The notes beneath the pieces are model-generated. The model saw only the letters and a list, made by a program, of their open reading frames with translations. It searched no databases and was not told the origin of the DNA. DNA of 64,000 bases from Saprospiraceae bacterium (GTDB taxonomy: Bacteria > Bacteroidota > Bacteroidia > Chitinophagales > Saprospiraceae): NCBI GenBank assembly GCA_041392805.1, contig JAWKLJ010000002.1:1937001-2001000 (forward strand). Reading direction: 5' to 3'. Shown here one piece after another: positions 35,542-44,413 of the stretch. A program made the position numbers and the translations under genes. The stretch's first letter is position 1. Every line of letters starts with the position of its first letter.

Positions 35542-38500
35542 CTAGCGTTTGATCAAGGTTTCATCAAAACTCATGATAGTACTACAGACGATCGTCATCG
35601 CTGCCACTTCCGAGTTGTTTAGGGACACATCCATTGGGTATTCACCAACCGCCAACAATTGATTAGCCAGGTCTGGTTGTTGTTCGAATTTTTTGTATTC
35701 CCCTGCTTCGAGTTCTTTCAATAAGGTGATGACTTCCGGTTTTGGAAACAGGCCAGTGAGCAGTCGATGTGCATGGACGATCTGAGTCGTTTTATCAGGT
35801 TGCGCACGGATAACCCTGGTGGCCAAGACGCGGGCAGCTTCCACAAACTGTGGGTCATTGAGTAGGACCAGGGCTTGCAAGGGCGTGTTTGTTTCCTGTC
35901 GGGATACGAGACAAATGTCGCGGGTGGGCGCATCAAAAGTGGTCATGGAGGGTGGGGGAGAGGTGCGGCGCCAGAAGGTGTATAAGCTCCTCCGGTACAG
36001 CTTGTCGCCATGGTCTTGTACATAATGTTTAAGCTGACTGAATTCGCCTTTTTCCGACCAAAGCCCTTTGGGTTGGTAAGGCTTTACGCTGGGGCCGCCT
36101 ATTTTTCTCACTAGCAATCCACTGGCTGCCAAAGCACCATCCCGAATGAGTTCTGCGGAGAGGCGGCTGCTGGGGCCCCTGGAAAGGAAGACGTTGTCGG
36201 GGTCCTCTGCCCGTTCCTGTGCGCTGACACGGGAGGATTGCTGGTAAGTAGCGGAGCGCACCATCAGTTTAATCAAGGCTTTTACATCCCAACCCGATGC
36301 TTTGAAAGTGAGGGCCAACCAATCCAGTAATTCGGGATGGCTAGGCAGGGCGCCTTGGTTGCCGAAATCTTCTGTTGTTTTGACGATACCCTGACCAAAT
36401 AGCGCTTGCCAAAAGTGATTGACGGCCACCCTTGCCGTGAGTGGATGTTGGTCATCTAATAACCAGGTAGCAAGCCCAGCTCTATCCTTAGGAAGGGTGG
36501 CCTGAAAGGAAAGGACCGCCTGGGGTGTACCTGGGAATACCTCATTCATCGGTGCATCATAGCTCCCTCGGTTTAAAACAAAGGTGGGTCTTGGCTGCGG
36601 CAGGTCTTCCATAACCATAACGCTGAGCAAGGTGTCTTGAATTTGGCATTTTTTCTGATAAAGGTGCTGTAAATTGTTTAGGATAGAGGTGTATGCTTGA
36701 TGGTTGTTGGTTAAAAAATGTGCCTTTCGTTCTTCTGCGGAAAATTGTTTTGCCTCGACGTTGTTAGGGTTGAAAAGCGCTGCGACCTCTATACTGCTAA
36801 GTTTCCTGTTATAAATTTTTAGCTCGTCTATAAAACCATAACCTTGTACGTCCGTCTGGTATCCAATTTGTCCCCCAATAGTCATTACATCCCGTTTATT
36901 AGCTATTCCCTGGGTTAATTTGTCATAAACAACGGTGAGCTGCGCTGGTTCGCCGTTCACATATAGGGCTGCACCACTAGCTTTTCCCGAGCCATCATAG
37001 GTGAAAGTGAGGTAGGTCCATTCTCCTTTTTTCAATTTATTAGCGCCACGTACTTCCATCACATTGGCGGGTAGGCTGTGCGCCAGGCGTAGACTGGGAT
37101 AAGCATCTATAATGGCTATTTCATATCCTGGATAATTTATAGCACCTGAACCCAAGTGATTTAGCACACTCGTAAAATGCTCCACTTGTTCGGCTTTGTA
37201 ATAAAAAGAAAAGCTAAAGGCATTAGCTCGATCAAAATCCAATTGCTTGTGTGCAATTTTTACAAAATCAAAAGCGGTAAACTTGATGGCCTTGCCAAAA
37301 GCACCAGCTATATGGTCGACGGTTCCACTTATCCCGAAAGTTTCTTGCTCACCTGCGTTATTCCTAATTCCCTTTTCGTTAATTTGGTCAAAGGAGAGGT
37401 CGACTAGTAAGCCTTTTTGCAAATCCAGTTTAGGTTTTTGGTCTTCAATCAAGCTTATAGTTGAGGCTATTTTTTCGGCTTCATCCTTTTGCTTGGCGAT
37501 CATTTGATCAATGAATTCGAGTTTTGCCTCGACCTCCTCAGAAGTGAGCACGAGTTCTGGCCCAGAGTTGCCGTCATTGGCGGTTATCCCGGATTCGTGC
37601 ACGCTATTAAAAAAACTAAAAAATTGATAATACTCTTCTTGTGAGATGGGATCGTATTTATGGTCATGGCAGCGGGCACATTGCATAGTGAGGCCTAAAA
37701 AGACGGTTGCGGCCGTTTCGGTTCGGTCGGCTGCATATTCGATCCGGTATTCTTCATCTACGATGCCGCCTTCTCCATTGAGTCGATGGTTGCGGAGGAA
37801 GCCGGTGGCGAGTTTTTGCTCCTGGCTCGCATTGGGGATTTTGTCACCAGCCAGCTGCCAGGAAATAAACTGATCATAAGGCATATTCTCATTAAAAGCC
37901 TTGATGACCCAGTCTCGCCAGGGCCACATGATACGGAGTCCATCCTGTGAATAGCCGTTGGAATCAGCATAACGCGCCATGTCGAGCCAGGTTAGGGCCA
38001 TTCGCTCGCCAAAGTGTGGGGAGGCCAGTAGGCGGTCCACGACTTTTTCATAAGCATCAGGGCCCTGGTCCGCCAGGAATTCGTCTATTTCCTCAATACT
38101 TGGCGGCAAACCGGTGAGGTCGAGGCTTAGCCTTCGCAGAAGTAGCTCCTTTTCGGCTTTTCCTTTTGGGGCAAACCCCTTTTCTTCGAGTTTTTTCAGG
38201 ATAAAATGATCGATGGGGTTGCTGGGCCAATCTGTATGGGCGACTATTGGTGGATCGGCTTTGCCAAGTGGCAGGAAAGCCCAATGCGGTTTATAAATTG
38301 CGCCTTGATCAATCCATTTAGCCAGCAAGGCTATTTCATAAGGACTGAGGTCGCGTTGAAATTCAGGAGGTGGCATTTGTTGCGCTGGGTCTGGTGAGAT
38401 GATTCGTTGGAAAGCTTCACTTTTTCGAACATTTCCAGGGACAAAAGCATGCTGGCCTGAAGATAGCTTTTTAGCCAAGGCACCGGAAGAAAGGTCCAGC

Positions 38501-38724
38501 CGCAAGTCTGCTTTTAAGGCTTTTTTATCTGGGCCGTGGCAAGCAAAACATCGATCTGATAGAATGGGTTTGATGTGGTAATTGAAATCAACAATAGCTG
38601 GCAATTGAGAAGTAATAGCCGCCTCTGGCGCATAGTTCGCCTGGCAGCCGGAGCTGAGCCACAACAAGGAAGGAAATACGAAAACGATTACAAGCCACCT
38701 AAAAACCACCTTTTTAAAGTGCAT
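35542..38724 (-). CDS. DUF1549/DUF1553 planctomycete-type cytochrome c lipoprotein with LamG domain
   Basis: The ATG at 38724 is preferred over 38730 because GGAGG lies 6 nt before it. A lipoprotein signal (LLWLSSGC) leads to a PSCyt1 heme domain with C59-F-A-C62-H63, the DUF1549 domain (with a second heme motif, CARCH), a LamG/concanavalin-like insert (about 415-640) and the C-terminal DUF1553 domain. About 1060 residues in all. It is likely a periplasmic or surface electron-transfer partner in sugar or polymer catabolism. Its start overlaps the end of the upstream dehydrogenase gene by 11 bp and DUF1501 follows after 3 bp, so the three genes form one translation-coupled operon. Confidence 0.9.
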   Translation of the reverse strand: MHFKKVVFRWLVIVFVFPSLLWLSSGCQANYAPEAAITSQLPAIVDFNYHIKPILSDRCFACHGPDKKALKADLRLDLSSGALAKKLSSGQHAFVPGNVRKSEAFQRIISPDPAQQMPPPEFQRDLSPYEIALLAKWIDQGAIYKPHWAFLPLGKADPPIVAHTDWPSNPIDHFILKKLEEKGFAPKGKAEKELLLRRLSLDLTGLPPSIEEIDEFLADQGPDAYEKVVDRLLASPHFGERMALTWLDMARYADSNGYSQDGLRIMWPWRDWVIKAFNENMPYDQFISWQLAGDKIPNASQEQKLATGFLRNHRLNGEGGIVDEEYRIEYAADRTETAATVFLGLTMQCARCHDHKYDPISQEEYYQFFSFFNSVHESGITANDGNSGPELVLTSEEVEAKLEFIDQMIAKQKDEAEKIASTISLIEDQKPKLDLQKGLLVDLSFDQINEKGIRNNAGEQETFGISGTVDHIAGAFGKAIKFTAFDFVKIAHKQLDFDRANAFSFSFYYKAEQVEHFTSVLNHLGSGAINYPGYEIAIIDAYPSLRLAHSLPANVMEVRGANKLKKGEWTYLTFTYDGSGKASGAALYVNGEPAQLTVVYDKLTQGIANKRDVMTIGGQIGYQTDVQGYGFIDELKIYNRKLSSIEVAALFNPNNVEAKQFSAEERKAHFLTNNHQAYTSILNNLQHLYQKKCQIQDTLLSVMVMEDLPQPRPTFVLNRGSYDAPMNEVFPGTPQAVLSFQATLPKDRAGLATWLLDDQHPLTARVAVNHFWQALFGQGIVKTTEDFGNQGALPSHPELLDWLALTFKASGWDVKALIKLMVRSATYQQSSRVSAQERAEDPDNVFLSRGPSSRLSAELIRDGALAASGLLVRKIGGPSVKPYQPKGLWSEKGEFSQLKHYVQDHGDKLYRRSLYTFWRRTSPPPSMTTFDAPTRDICLVSRQETNTPLQALVLLNDPQFVEAARVLATRVIRAQPDKTTQIVHAHRLLTGLFPKPEVITLLKELEAGEYKKFEQQPDLANQLLAVGEYPMDVSLNNSEVAAMTIVCSTIMSFDETLIKR

Positions 38725-41700
38725 CCACATCCTCCACTTGTTTCAATGTTTTCATATAGGCCACTAAATCCAGTATTTCTTCATCCGTCAAGTTTTGCAT
38801 CAATCCTTCAGGCATCATCGACTTGGTGGTGACATCTTTGGACTGAATATCTGATTTGCTGAGTTGGAGTTCCTCCTGACCAACAATGCGCATGGTTAGT
38901 TGTCGATCGTTTTCAGCAATGACATTTCCGCTATAAGTGCGCCCATCTTGCATGGTTAGCACAACCAATCGGTAATCATCCTGGATTTCGCCGCTGGGTT
39001 CCAGGATATTACTCAACAAGTAGGCTGTATTGGCGCGGTTGGAGCCGGTTAAATCGGGTCCGATATTTCCGCCTTCCCCGTACATTTTGTGACAAGCGCC
39101 GCAGGTTTGTTGAAAAACAAGTTTGCCCTTTTGGGGATTGGCCGATGCCACCGCCTGGTCGGTCAGCAGCCGTTGGTATTTGGCATATTCTGCTTTTTTA
39201 TCAGAGGACAATTCATCAATGGGGCCCCAGATTTCCACAAATCCATTACCTACCACCCGTCTTAATTGAAGGGCGATATAAGCGGGAATCTCTTTTCTGG
39301 CGATTTGCTCCGTCTTGATAGCATTGGCCAATAGCCTGCCGTAAATAGGCCTGGCAGAAAGGGTTTGAACGGCTTCTTGTTTTTCCAATAAATTAAAGGT
39401 TGGGTACTTGGCCAGGATAAGTTCTCCCAGTGCTTGGTTTTCAAAGCTGGCAATGGCTCGAATGGTGGCTAGCCGGAGTTCAGGAACTTCCATTAAGGCT
39501 GGCAATTCAGGAACCAATTCGTCTCTTTGTTGACTGGCCAGACGATTTATGGCGTTTAGTCGTTGGTCAATATCGGCTTGCTTATTTTTCAGGCTGGCCA
39601 ACATCTCCTTGGCAGCAGCAGCACTTCCAAAATGCTGGGCGATGAGCAGTGCCGTTGCTGATAGCTTAGGTTGGGCTTGTAACTTAGGGTAAACGCTAGC
39701 CCAATTTTCAGGCGCTTTAATGTCGGCGTGACCTTCCAAGCCGGCTAATAATCCCTCCATGATATTCAATGGGCCATTAGGTTTTCGGCCAAGCAAGGCT
39801 ACTACTTTTTCTAGCTGCTCGCCATCTACCAACCTTCGTGCGATATGGTTGGCAATGATCGGGATTTGACTTTCGGTTGCCAGGCTAAGCGCTTTGTCCG
39901 GCTCGGCCATGACGAGGGGTTCGAGGCCATACCATAGCATAAAAGGAAGGTTCGGATCCGTTGCATCCTGGGCATGCTTGACCAATCCCTCTGCTATACG
40001 CCATCCGTAGGCAGGGGGTATTCGTTGCATCGCTGCGGCCAAGTAAAGTCGGACGACGGGGGAGTCTTCCGTTTTTGCCATTTTAGCCATCATGTCCATG
40101 ATCGGGCTGGCGGGAGCTTTGTCCTCGCATAGTAGCTGGATCGCCCAGGCCCGAACATAGGCATCACGATCTGACAGCAAAAGCGCCAATTGATCTGGTG
40201 TGATGCTATTGGTGACATGCAAACTCCACAAGGCTTTTAAACGAATATCCTCATTTTTGTTATTTTTGAGCCGGTCGGATAGTTGCTTTATGGCTTGTTC
40301 ATCAATCCCTTTTTTAGTCGCTCTATTTTGTAAAATCACCCTGGCTCGGCGGGCATGCCAATCACTGGGTTGCCATTGCAATTCAACCAGTTGTTCATCC
40401 GAGAGGCGATTCAAATCATCATACCGGCCCGGCCAATTTTCGGCCAGGGATTGTTCCGGCATTATCCTGAAAACCCGACCCGTTTCTTTGTTTTTTACCT
40501 CCTTGCCACAAATGTCGGCATCGTGCCAGTCCAGGACATAGAGCCCACCCTCCGGGCCAATTTCCATGCTAAAGCCGATCCATTGGGCATTATTAGCCAA
40601 CATAAAATCTTCGCCATGGCTGGCCTTAAAACCGGAACCATTTGGAGAGAGGATATCTGACAATACGGCATGTTCGTGGATGTTGGCCATAAATAGCCGG
40701 CCACGCTGATCCGCTGGGAAAGCATCAGATTGGTATATCCTGGCGCCCCCGTGAGCCGATCGATGGCGGTGATCGACGATGGTTTGGATGTCCTGGTAGA
40801 CATAGGGATTAAAATGCATTCCCCCTTGCCGTTGGTAAATGCCACCTGGGATAATATGGAACATATGCGGAATCACACATGCAGAAATAAATAGCTGTCC
40901 CTTGGCATCATAATCAATACCCCAAGGGTTGCTAAAGCCATGCGCTACTGCTTCAAAGCGATCCTTGGTAGGATGGTATCGCCACACCCCGCCGTTGATA
41001 TCGACCCCCTCTGCATCCAGTAAATCTTCGGGGAAAGGTTCATTTGCGCGGTAAATTTTTCCTTTCCCAAGCGGTTTTCTGATTTTAGAAGGGGTAGCAA
41101 AGCCCTCCAGGCCATAGAGCCAGCCATCCGGCCCCCAATGGAGGCTATTGATCGTTTCGTGTCGATCCCGAATGCCCCAACCCGTCAGCAGTACTTTTAT
41201 ATCTGCTACATCAGCTTTATCATCTGCGTTCTTGTCGGGTACAAACAAGAGGTTGGGCGGGGCGCCTAAGAAGAGCCCATCAAAGCCCACCGCAATGGCC
41301 GAAGGAAAGGGGATATGTTCCAGAAAAACCGTTTGTTTATCGGCGACGCCATCTTTATCGGTATCTTCCAAGATTAAGATGCGGCTATCACCAGAATTGG
41401 AAAAGCCATCTCCGCGCGATTCATAATCCCGGTTTTCGGCAATCCACATCCGGCCTTTGTCATCCCAACAAAAGGCCATAGGTTGGGTGATCATGGGTTC
41501 AGATGCATAGGCATTGACTTTATACCCTGCTTTGATCGTCATTGCGGCAACGGCCTCCTCCGGTGATAATAGCTTGGCCTCATAGCCCTCCTGTTGAGCA
41601 ATGTTCCAGAGCACGGCCGTATTGTACATACCATGATCTCCGACATATTCCGCCCAACGTTCATTCATTTTAATATCATTAAGTTGTCCCGTATAGGCGA

Positions 41701-42610
41701 CCAGCTGATGGCGAATGGTGGCTGTTTCTCCTTTTGGGATATGCCAATCGCCCATTCTTGCCCTCACCGGCCCTATCCCCAATTGGCCGTCTACGCGCCA
41801 GGTTTGAGGAAACCCTTCATTATCCGGATGGTCAAAGATGGCAATGTGCCCCCATTCTTTTAATCCCTTTATTTCCATGCCTACGTCCACCCACATGGCG
41901 CGTTGGCCTTCTGCTTTTTCATTGCGCTGGCGGGCGGCGTTGACGGCTTCACCCTGAATCCCCTCCTGCCAGGGCATTCTTAAAAACAGCCCACCATAGT
42001 CAAATTCATTAATCGTAATATCGATGATAGCTTCTCCTTTCCATTCCAGCGCCAGGAGGAATGCGCCATCTTTCTCGCTAAAAGACCAGGTTTGTGTTTC
42101 TTTTAATATGGGAGAGGCTTGTGCATCCAGCATATGGTAGACCGTTTGCCATTTGACCTGTTTTCCTTCGGCAATGAGGATCGTTTTGGATACGCGTTGC
42201 CAATAGCCATCGGTGGGATGGTGGAAGAAATCCCGACCGATTTGTGCTTGTATATTTGCTGGTTTATCGGGGTTGTAAAACCATTTTTTTAAGGTATCCG
42301 GATTCGTTTCCGTGCCATTGACCCTGGTAAACCCCCAGTATAGGCCGGTTTGGTGTTTGTGGTGGCCGGGGCTGTATTCTGTCAGCTCGGCAGACGACCC
42401 AGGTGCTAAGATAGGGTGGAGGTAAGGGCGAAAATCTGCCTTTGCATTTTGGGTGACGAGTGCTGATGTTTGTCCTTTTTGAAATATTTGGATGAGGTCA
42501 TCCGTTTCGGTGGCATAAAATGCTTTTTCAGAATCATGATCAGTGCTTGGGGTGTTTTGACAGGCAAGGAGGGTGCCCACCAGTAAACCCAGGAGGATAT
42601 ATTTTTTCAT
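38714..42610 (-). CDS. DUF6807/PmoA-like domain fused to membrane-bound dehydrogenase, HEAT repeats and cytochrome c
   Basis: A 1298-residue lipoprotein (signal ending LLACQ). Domains in order: a DUF6807 (PmoA-like) beta-domain, about 30-320; a glucose/sorbosone dehydrogenase-like propeller of the planctomycete membrane-bound dehydrogenase type, about 345-720 (AYASEPMITQPMAFCWDDKG, GPEGGLYVLDWHDADICG); HEAT-like helices, about 730-1140; and a C-terminal cytochrome c domain with C1170-G-A-C1173-H1174. Together these suggest oxidation of a sugar or polyol with electrons passed to the attached heme. Fusion of DUF6807 at the N-terminus is the unusual point. First gene of the three-gene operon. 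Confidence 0.88.
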   Translation of the reverse strand: MKKYILLGLLVGTLLACQNTPSTDHDSEKAFYATETDDLIQIFQKGQTSALVTQNAKADFRPYLHPILAPGSSAELTEYSPGHHKHQTGLYWGFTRVNGTETNPDTLKKWFYNPDKPANIQAQIGRDFFHHPTDGYWQRVSKTILIAEGKQVKWQTVYHMLDAQASPILKETQTWSFSEKDGAFLLALEWKGEAIIDITINEFDYGGLFLRMPWQEGIQGEAVNAARQRNEKAEGQRAMWVDVGMEIKGLKEWGHIAIFDHPDNEGFPQTWRVDGQLGIGPVRARMGDWHIPKGETATIRHQLVAYTGQLNDIKMNERWAEYVGDHGMYNTAVLWNIAQQEGYEAKLLSPEEAVAAMTIKAGYKVNAYASEPMITQPMAFCWDDKGRMWIAENRDYESRGDGFSNSGDSRILILEDTDKDGVADKQTVFLEHIPFPSAIAVGFDGLFLGAPPNLLFVPDKNADDKADVADIKVLLTGWGIRDRHETINSLHWGPDGWLYGLEGFATPSKIRKPLGKGKIYRANEPFPEDLLDAEGVDINGGVWRYHPTKDRFEAVAHGFSNPWGIDYDAKGQLFISACVIPHMFHIIPGGIYQRQGGMHFNPYVYQDIQTIVDHRHRSAHGGARIYQSDAFPADQRGRLFMANIHEHAVLSDILSPNGSGFKASHGEDFMLANNAQWIGFSMEIGPEGGLYVLDWHDADICGKEVKNKETGRVFRIMPEQSLAENWPGRYDDLNRLSDEQLVELQWQPSDWHARRARVILQNRATKKGIDEQAIKQLSDRLKNNKNEDIRLKALWSLHVTNSITPDQLALLLSDRDAYVRAWAIQLLCEDKAPASPIMDMMAKMAKTEDSPVVRLYLAAAMQRIPPAYGWRIAEGLVKHAQDATDPNLPFMLWYGLEPLVMAEPDKALSLATESQIPIIANHIARRLVDGEQLEKVVALLGRKPNGPLNIMEGLLAGLEGHADIKAPENWASVYPKLQAQPKLSATALLIAQHFGSAAAAKEMLASLKNKQADIDQRLNAINRLASQQRDELVPELPALMEVPELRLATIRAIASFENQALGELILAKYPTFNLLEKQEAVQTLSARPIYGRLLANAIKTEQIARKEIPAYIALQLRRVVGNGFVEIWGPIDELSSDKKAEYAKYQRLLTDQAVASANPQKGKLVFQQTCGACHKMYGEGGNIGPDLTGSNRANTAYLLSNILEPSGEIQDDYRLVVLTMQDGRTYSGNVIAENDRQLTMRIVGQEELQLSKSDIQSKDVTTKSMMPEGLMQNLTDEEILDLVAYMKTLKQVEDVDAL

Positions 42611-42989
42611 TTAAAGTGGTTTTTTTTAACGCCGAATCTGCTAATGGTGGAATTCTTCACCGCAAACCTCCCGTTAAAATAAGGATTGTAATTTAATTCT
42701 GGCGATTTTTTTTAATCCTATGTTCTTTTGTAAACCATATCAGGTAGATAACTGGACTTTTGACATTCGCTGTTTTGAAGGTGGAAGTCGGACTACCTCC
42801 GGTAGTTAAAAAGGCGGAAAGGCTCAGGGGCGCAATTTTCCCACTTCCCACTTCCCACTTCTAGTCTGGAAACGGAGGGTTTTCCAAAGCGTCAAAAGTC
42901 CAATAGATAAAGCCATTAAAGGTATTTCTCTGCTCACTTATATGCCCTTATATTTCTTATATGGTTCCAACATGCGCTCAAGGTCCAAA
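42611..42989. other. Intergenic region with an inverted-repeat element
   Basis: The 379 bp between the dehydrogenase start and the sulfatase remnant contain the repeat element at 42753-42902. Otherwise there are T-runs and no recognised signals or genes. Confidence 0.5.
42753..42902. mobile_element. 150-bp element with 12-bp perfect terminal inverted repeats
   Basis: TGGACTTTTGAC at 42753-42764 and GTCAAAAGTCCA at 42891-42902 are perfect inverted repeats. The interior holds a small hairpin (ACTACC TCC GGTAGT), the block GGAAAGGCTCAGG and a pyrimidine run of CCCACTT units. A diverged relative at 44250-44397 has the same blocks. It looks like a non-autonomous mobile or REP-like element. Confidence 0.75.
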
Positions 42990-43371
42990 TCAATCCACAC
43001 TGCTCCCTTTTTCCTGATAGTGTCTTAGTAATTCGCTGAGTTCTTTTACCTTTTCTGGATAATCAGCATATCGGTTATGTTGTTCCGAAGGGTCCTCAGA
43101 TAGTTCGCCAGGCGTATCGGCCGGTCAGCAGCCCATAGCGAGTGGGGGTACAAACGCTGCTGGGCGTATGGGCATCAGTAAAGCGCATGCCTTGGGCGGC
43201 AAGTTGGTTGATATTGGGTGTGGAGATTTTACTATCAGGGTTGTAGACTTCGGGATCGCCATAACCGAGGTCATCTGCCAGGATAATGACGATGTTGGGA
43301 AGGGGGGCTTCTTCTTTGCAAGAGGAAAAGCACAGGGTGAGAAGAGCGAATAAAAGGAGGATGTTTTTCAT
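42990..43371 (-). pseudogene. Sulfatase pseudogene with internal deletion and frameshift
   Basis: The frame starts with a lipoprotein signal (LLTLCFSSC) and a sulfatase N-terminus: the metal-binding ADDLGYGD and the formylglycine site C-T-P-T-R. It then stops at TGA after RYAWRT (43096). In another frame from about 43109, coding resumes as GELSEDPSEQHNRY and VKELSELL to a TGA at 42990. This is a typical sulfatase C-terminus. About 90 N-terminal and 40 C-terminal residues remain of an expected 450-500, so an internal deletion removed the core. The start overlaps the GNAT stop by one base (TAATG), so it was once translationally coupled. Confidence 0.85.
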
Positions 43372-43916
43372 TAGGATTGGTTGTTGTTTATCGCATATAG
43401 CATGCAGGTCTTTAACCTATCATCGTTCATTAAGCGGGGGTGTTCAAAACTAAGCACCGGATCCATTCCTATTTTTTTCATAACGGCAATTGATGGTAAA
43501 TTTACGGCTGGCGCTATGGCGTAGATGCGGTCTACTTTTAACTCCTCAAAGGCATATTGCAAACATCTTTTAGCGCCTTCGGTTGCCAACCCTTGACCCC
43601 ACTCCTTTTTTGCCAATCGCCACCCGATATCGATACACGGGGTGAAGTCGGCTTCAAAATTTTGTTCCGAAAGGCCAATAAAACCGATAAATTCCGCTGT
43701 CTCTAATTTGTCAACAGCAAAGTAGCAATACCTTTTTTCGCTGTATTGGTTTTTCATTCTTTCTATGAATTCTTTGGTCTGCGCCTCCGTTTGGATAGCA
43801 GGGAAATAGGCCATTACCTCCCTGTCGGCATTTATCTCCTGCATTTTTGCCAGGTCCTCCTTTTCCCAATTGCGAAAACCCAGTCTTTCTGAAAAAAATA
43901 GATAGTTGTGCTTCAT
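43371..43916 (-). CDS. GNAT N-acetyltransferase (RimJ/RimL-like)
   Basis: A 181-residue cytoplasmic GNAT protein. The acetyl-CoA-binding region is visible as DIGWRLAKKEWGQGLATEGAK (the last part is the Q/R-x-x-G-x-A loop), with the preceding strands FIGFIGLSE and the C-terminal ALNLPS-like PAVNLPSIAVMKKIGM. Such proteins acetylate amino groups of ribosomal proteins, antibiotics or small amines; the target cannot be told. Its stop codon overlaps the start of the decayed sulfatase gene. Confidence 0.9.
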   Translation of the reverse strand: MKHNYLFFSERLGFRNWEKEDLAKMQEINADREVMAYFPAIQTEAQTKEFIERMKNQYSEKRYCYFAVDKLETAEFIGFIGLSEQNFEADFTPCIDIGWRLAKKEWGQGLATEGAKRCLQYAFEELKVDRIYAIAPAVNLPSIAVMKKIGMDPVLSFEHPRLMNDDRLKTCMLYAINNNQS

Positions 43917-43950
43917 AATAAACGAATTATATTAGCTTTTAGAAGGGCAT

Positions 43951-43980
43951 TTTGGGATTCATAAAAATAATGTAGATTTG
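43951..43980 (+). promoter_or_regulatory. Promoter candidate for the small Lys-rich gene
   Basis: TTTG at 43951-43954 is 18 bp upstream of TAGATTTG at 43973-43980, close to the Bacteroidota -33/-7 consensus. Transcription would start near 43987, giving a leader of about 140 nt before the ATG at 44124. Confidence 0.55.
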
Positions 43981-43995
43981 CAAAATCGGCGCATA

Positions 43996-44054
43996 TTTGG
44001 GCAGGCCTCAATGGCCTCCATGTAGCCATTTTGGGCTAATCATGCCTGTCCAAA
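43996..44054 (+). ncRNA. Structured leader of the small Lys-rich gene
   Basis: TTTGGGCAGGC (43996-44006) pairs with GCCTGTCCAAA (44044-44054), 11 bp with one G-U pair. Inside, AATGGC pairs with GCCATT and AGCC with GGCT as alternative inner stems. The structure would sit in the long 5' leader that follows the candidate promoter. It could be regulatory or a small RNA; no known riboswitch class was recognised. Confidence 0.35.
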
Positions 44055-44123
44055 CCTGCACTAAGTCTTGCTCATGTTATGGATATTGGCAAAAGATAAA
44101 ATAAATATTTAAAATTAACGATC

Positions 44124-44228
44124 ATGGCAAAATCAAAGGATGTAAAAAAGGCTGTTAAAAAAGAACCTACCAAGACGCCTAAGGAGAAAAAAGCGGAGAA
44201 ACGAGAAAAGAAAGCAAAGCGGGGATAA
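44124..44228 (+). CDS. 34-residue Lys-rich small protein
   Basis: The frame MAKSKDVKKAVKKEPTKTPK and so on to KAKRG has about 45 percent lysine plus arginine. It follows a plausible promoter and a 140-nt leader. Small basic proteins of this kind are annotated in related genomes as hypothetical and may bind nucleic acid. It is too short for family recognition. A histone-like tail or ribosome-associated peptide are possibilities only. Confidence 0.55.
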   Translation: MAKSKDVKKAVKKEPTKTPKEKKAEKREKKAKRG

Positions 44229-44249
44229 TCTCCTGATTTAGGCTAAATT

Positions 44250-44397
44250 GTTTGTAAGGTGGAAATGGGAAGGCGGAAGTTGGAAAGGCTCAGGAGCTCA
44301 ATTTTCACACTTTTAAACTGCCGGAGGCAGTCCGACTTCCCATTTTTCCCACTGCTAGCCTGGAAAATGGGGGATTACCCAAAGCGTCAAAACTCCA
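44250..44397. repeat. Relative of the 42753-42902 element
   Basis: Blocks GGAAAGGCTCAGG, CAATTTTC, CCCACTGCTAG and CTGGAAA, and the end AAAGCGTCAAAACTCCA, match the element at 42753. The small hairpin segment (44316-44338) lies on the other arm and in inverted orientation, with ACTGCC/GGCAGT where the other copy has ACTACC/GGTAGT. The left terminal repeat is not recognisable. Confidence 0.65.
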
Positions 44398-44409
44398 AAT
44401 GTAATCCCC
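44370..44409 (-). terminator. Terminator hairpin after the LytTR gene
   Basis: GGGGATTAC (44370-44378) pairs perfectly with GTAATCCCC (44401-44409) around a 22-nt loop, just beyond the LytTR stop codon on the minus strand. It overlaps the end of the repeat element. Confidence 0.55.
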
Positions 44410-44413
44410 AGCC

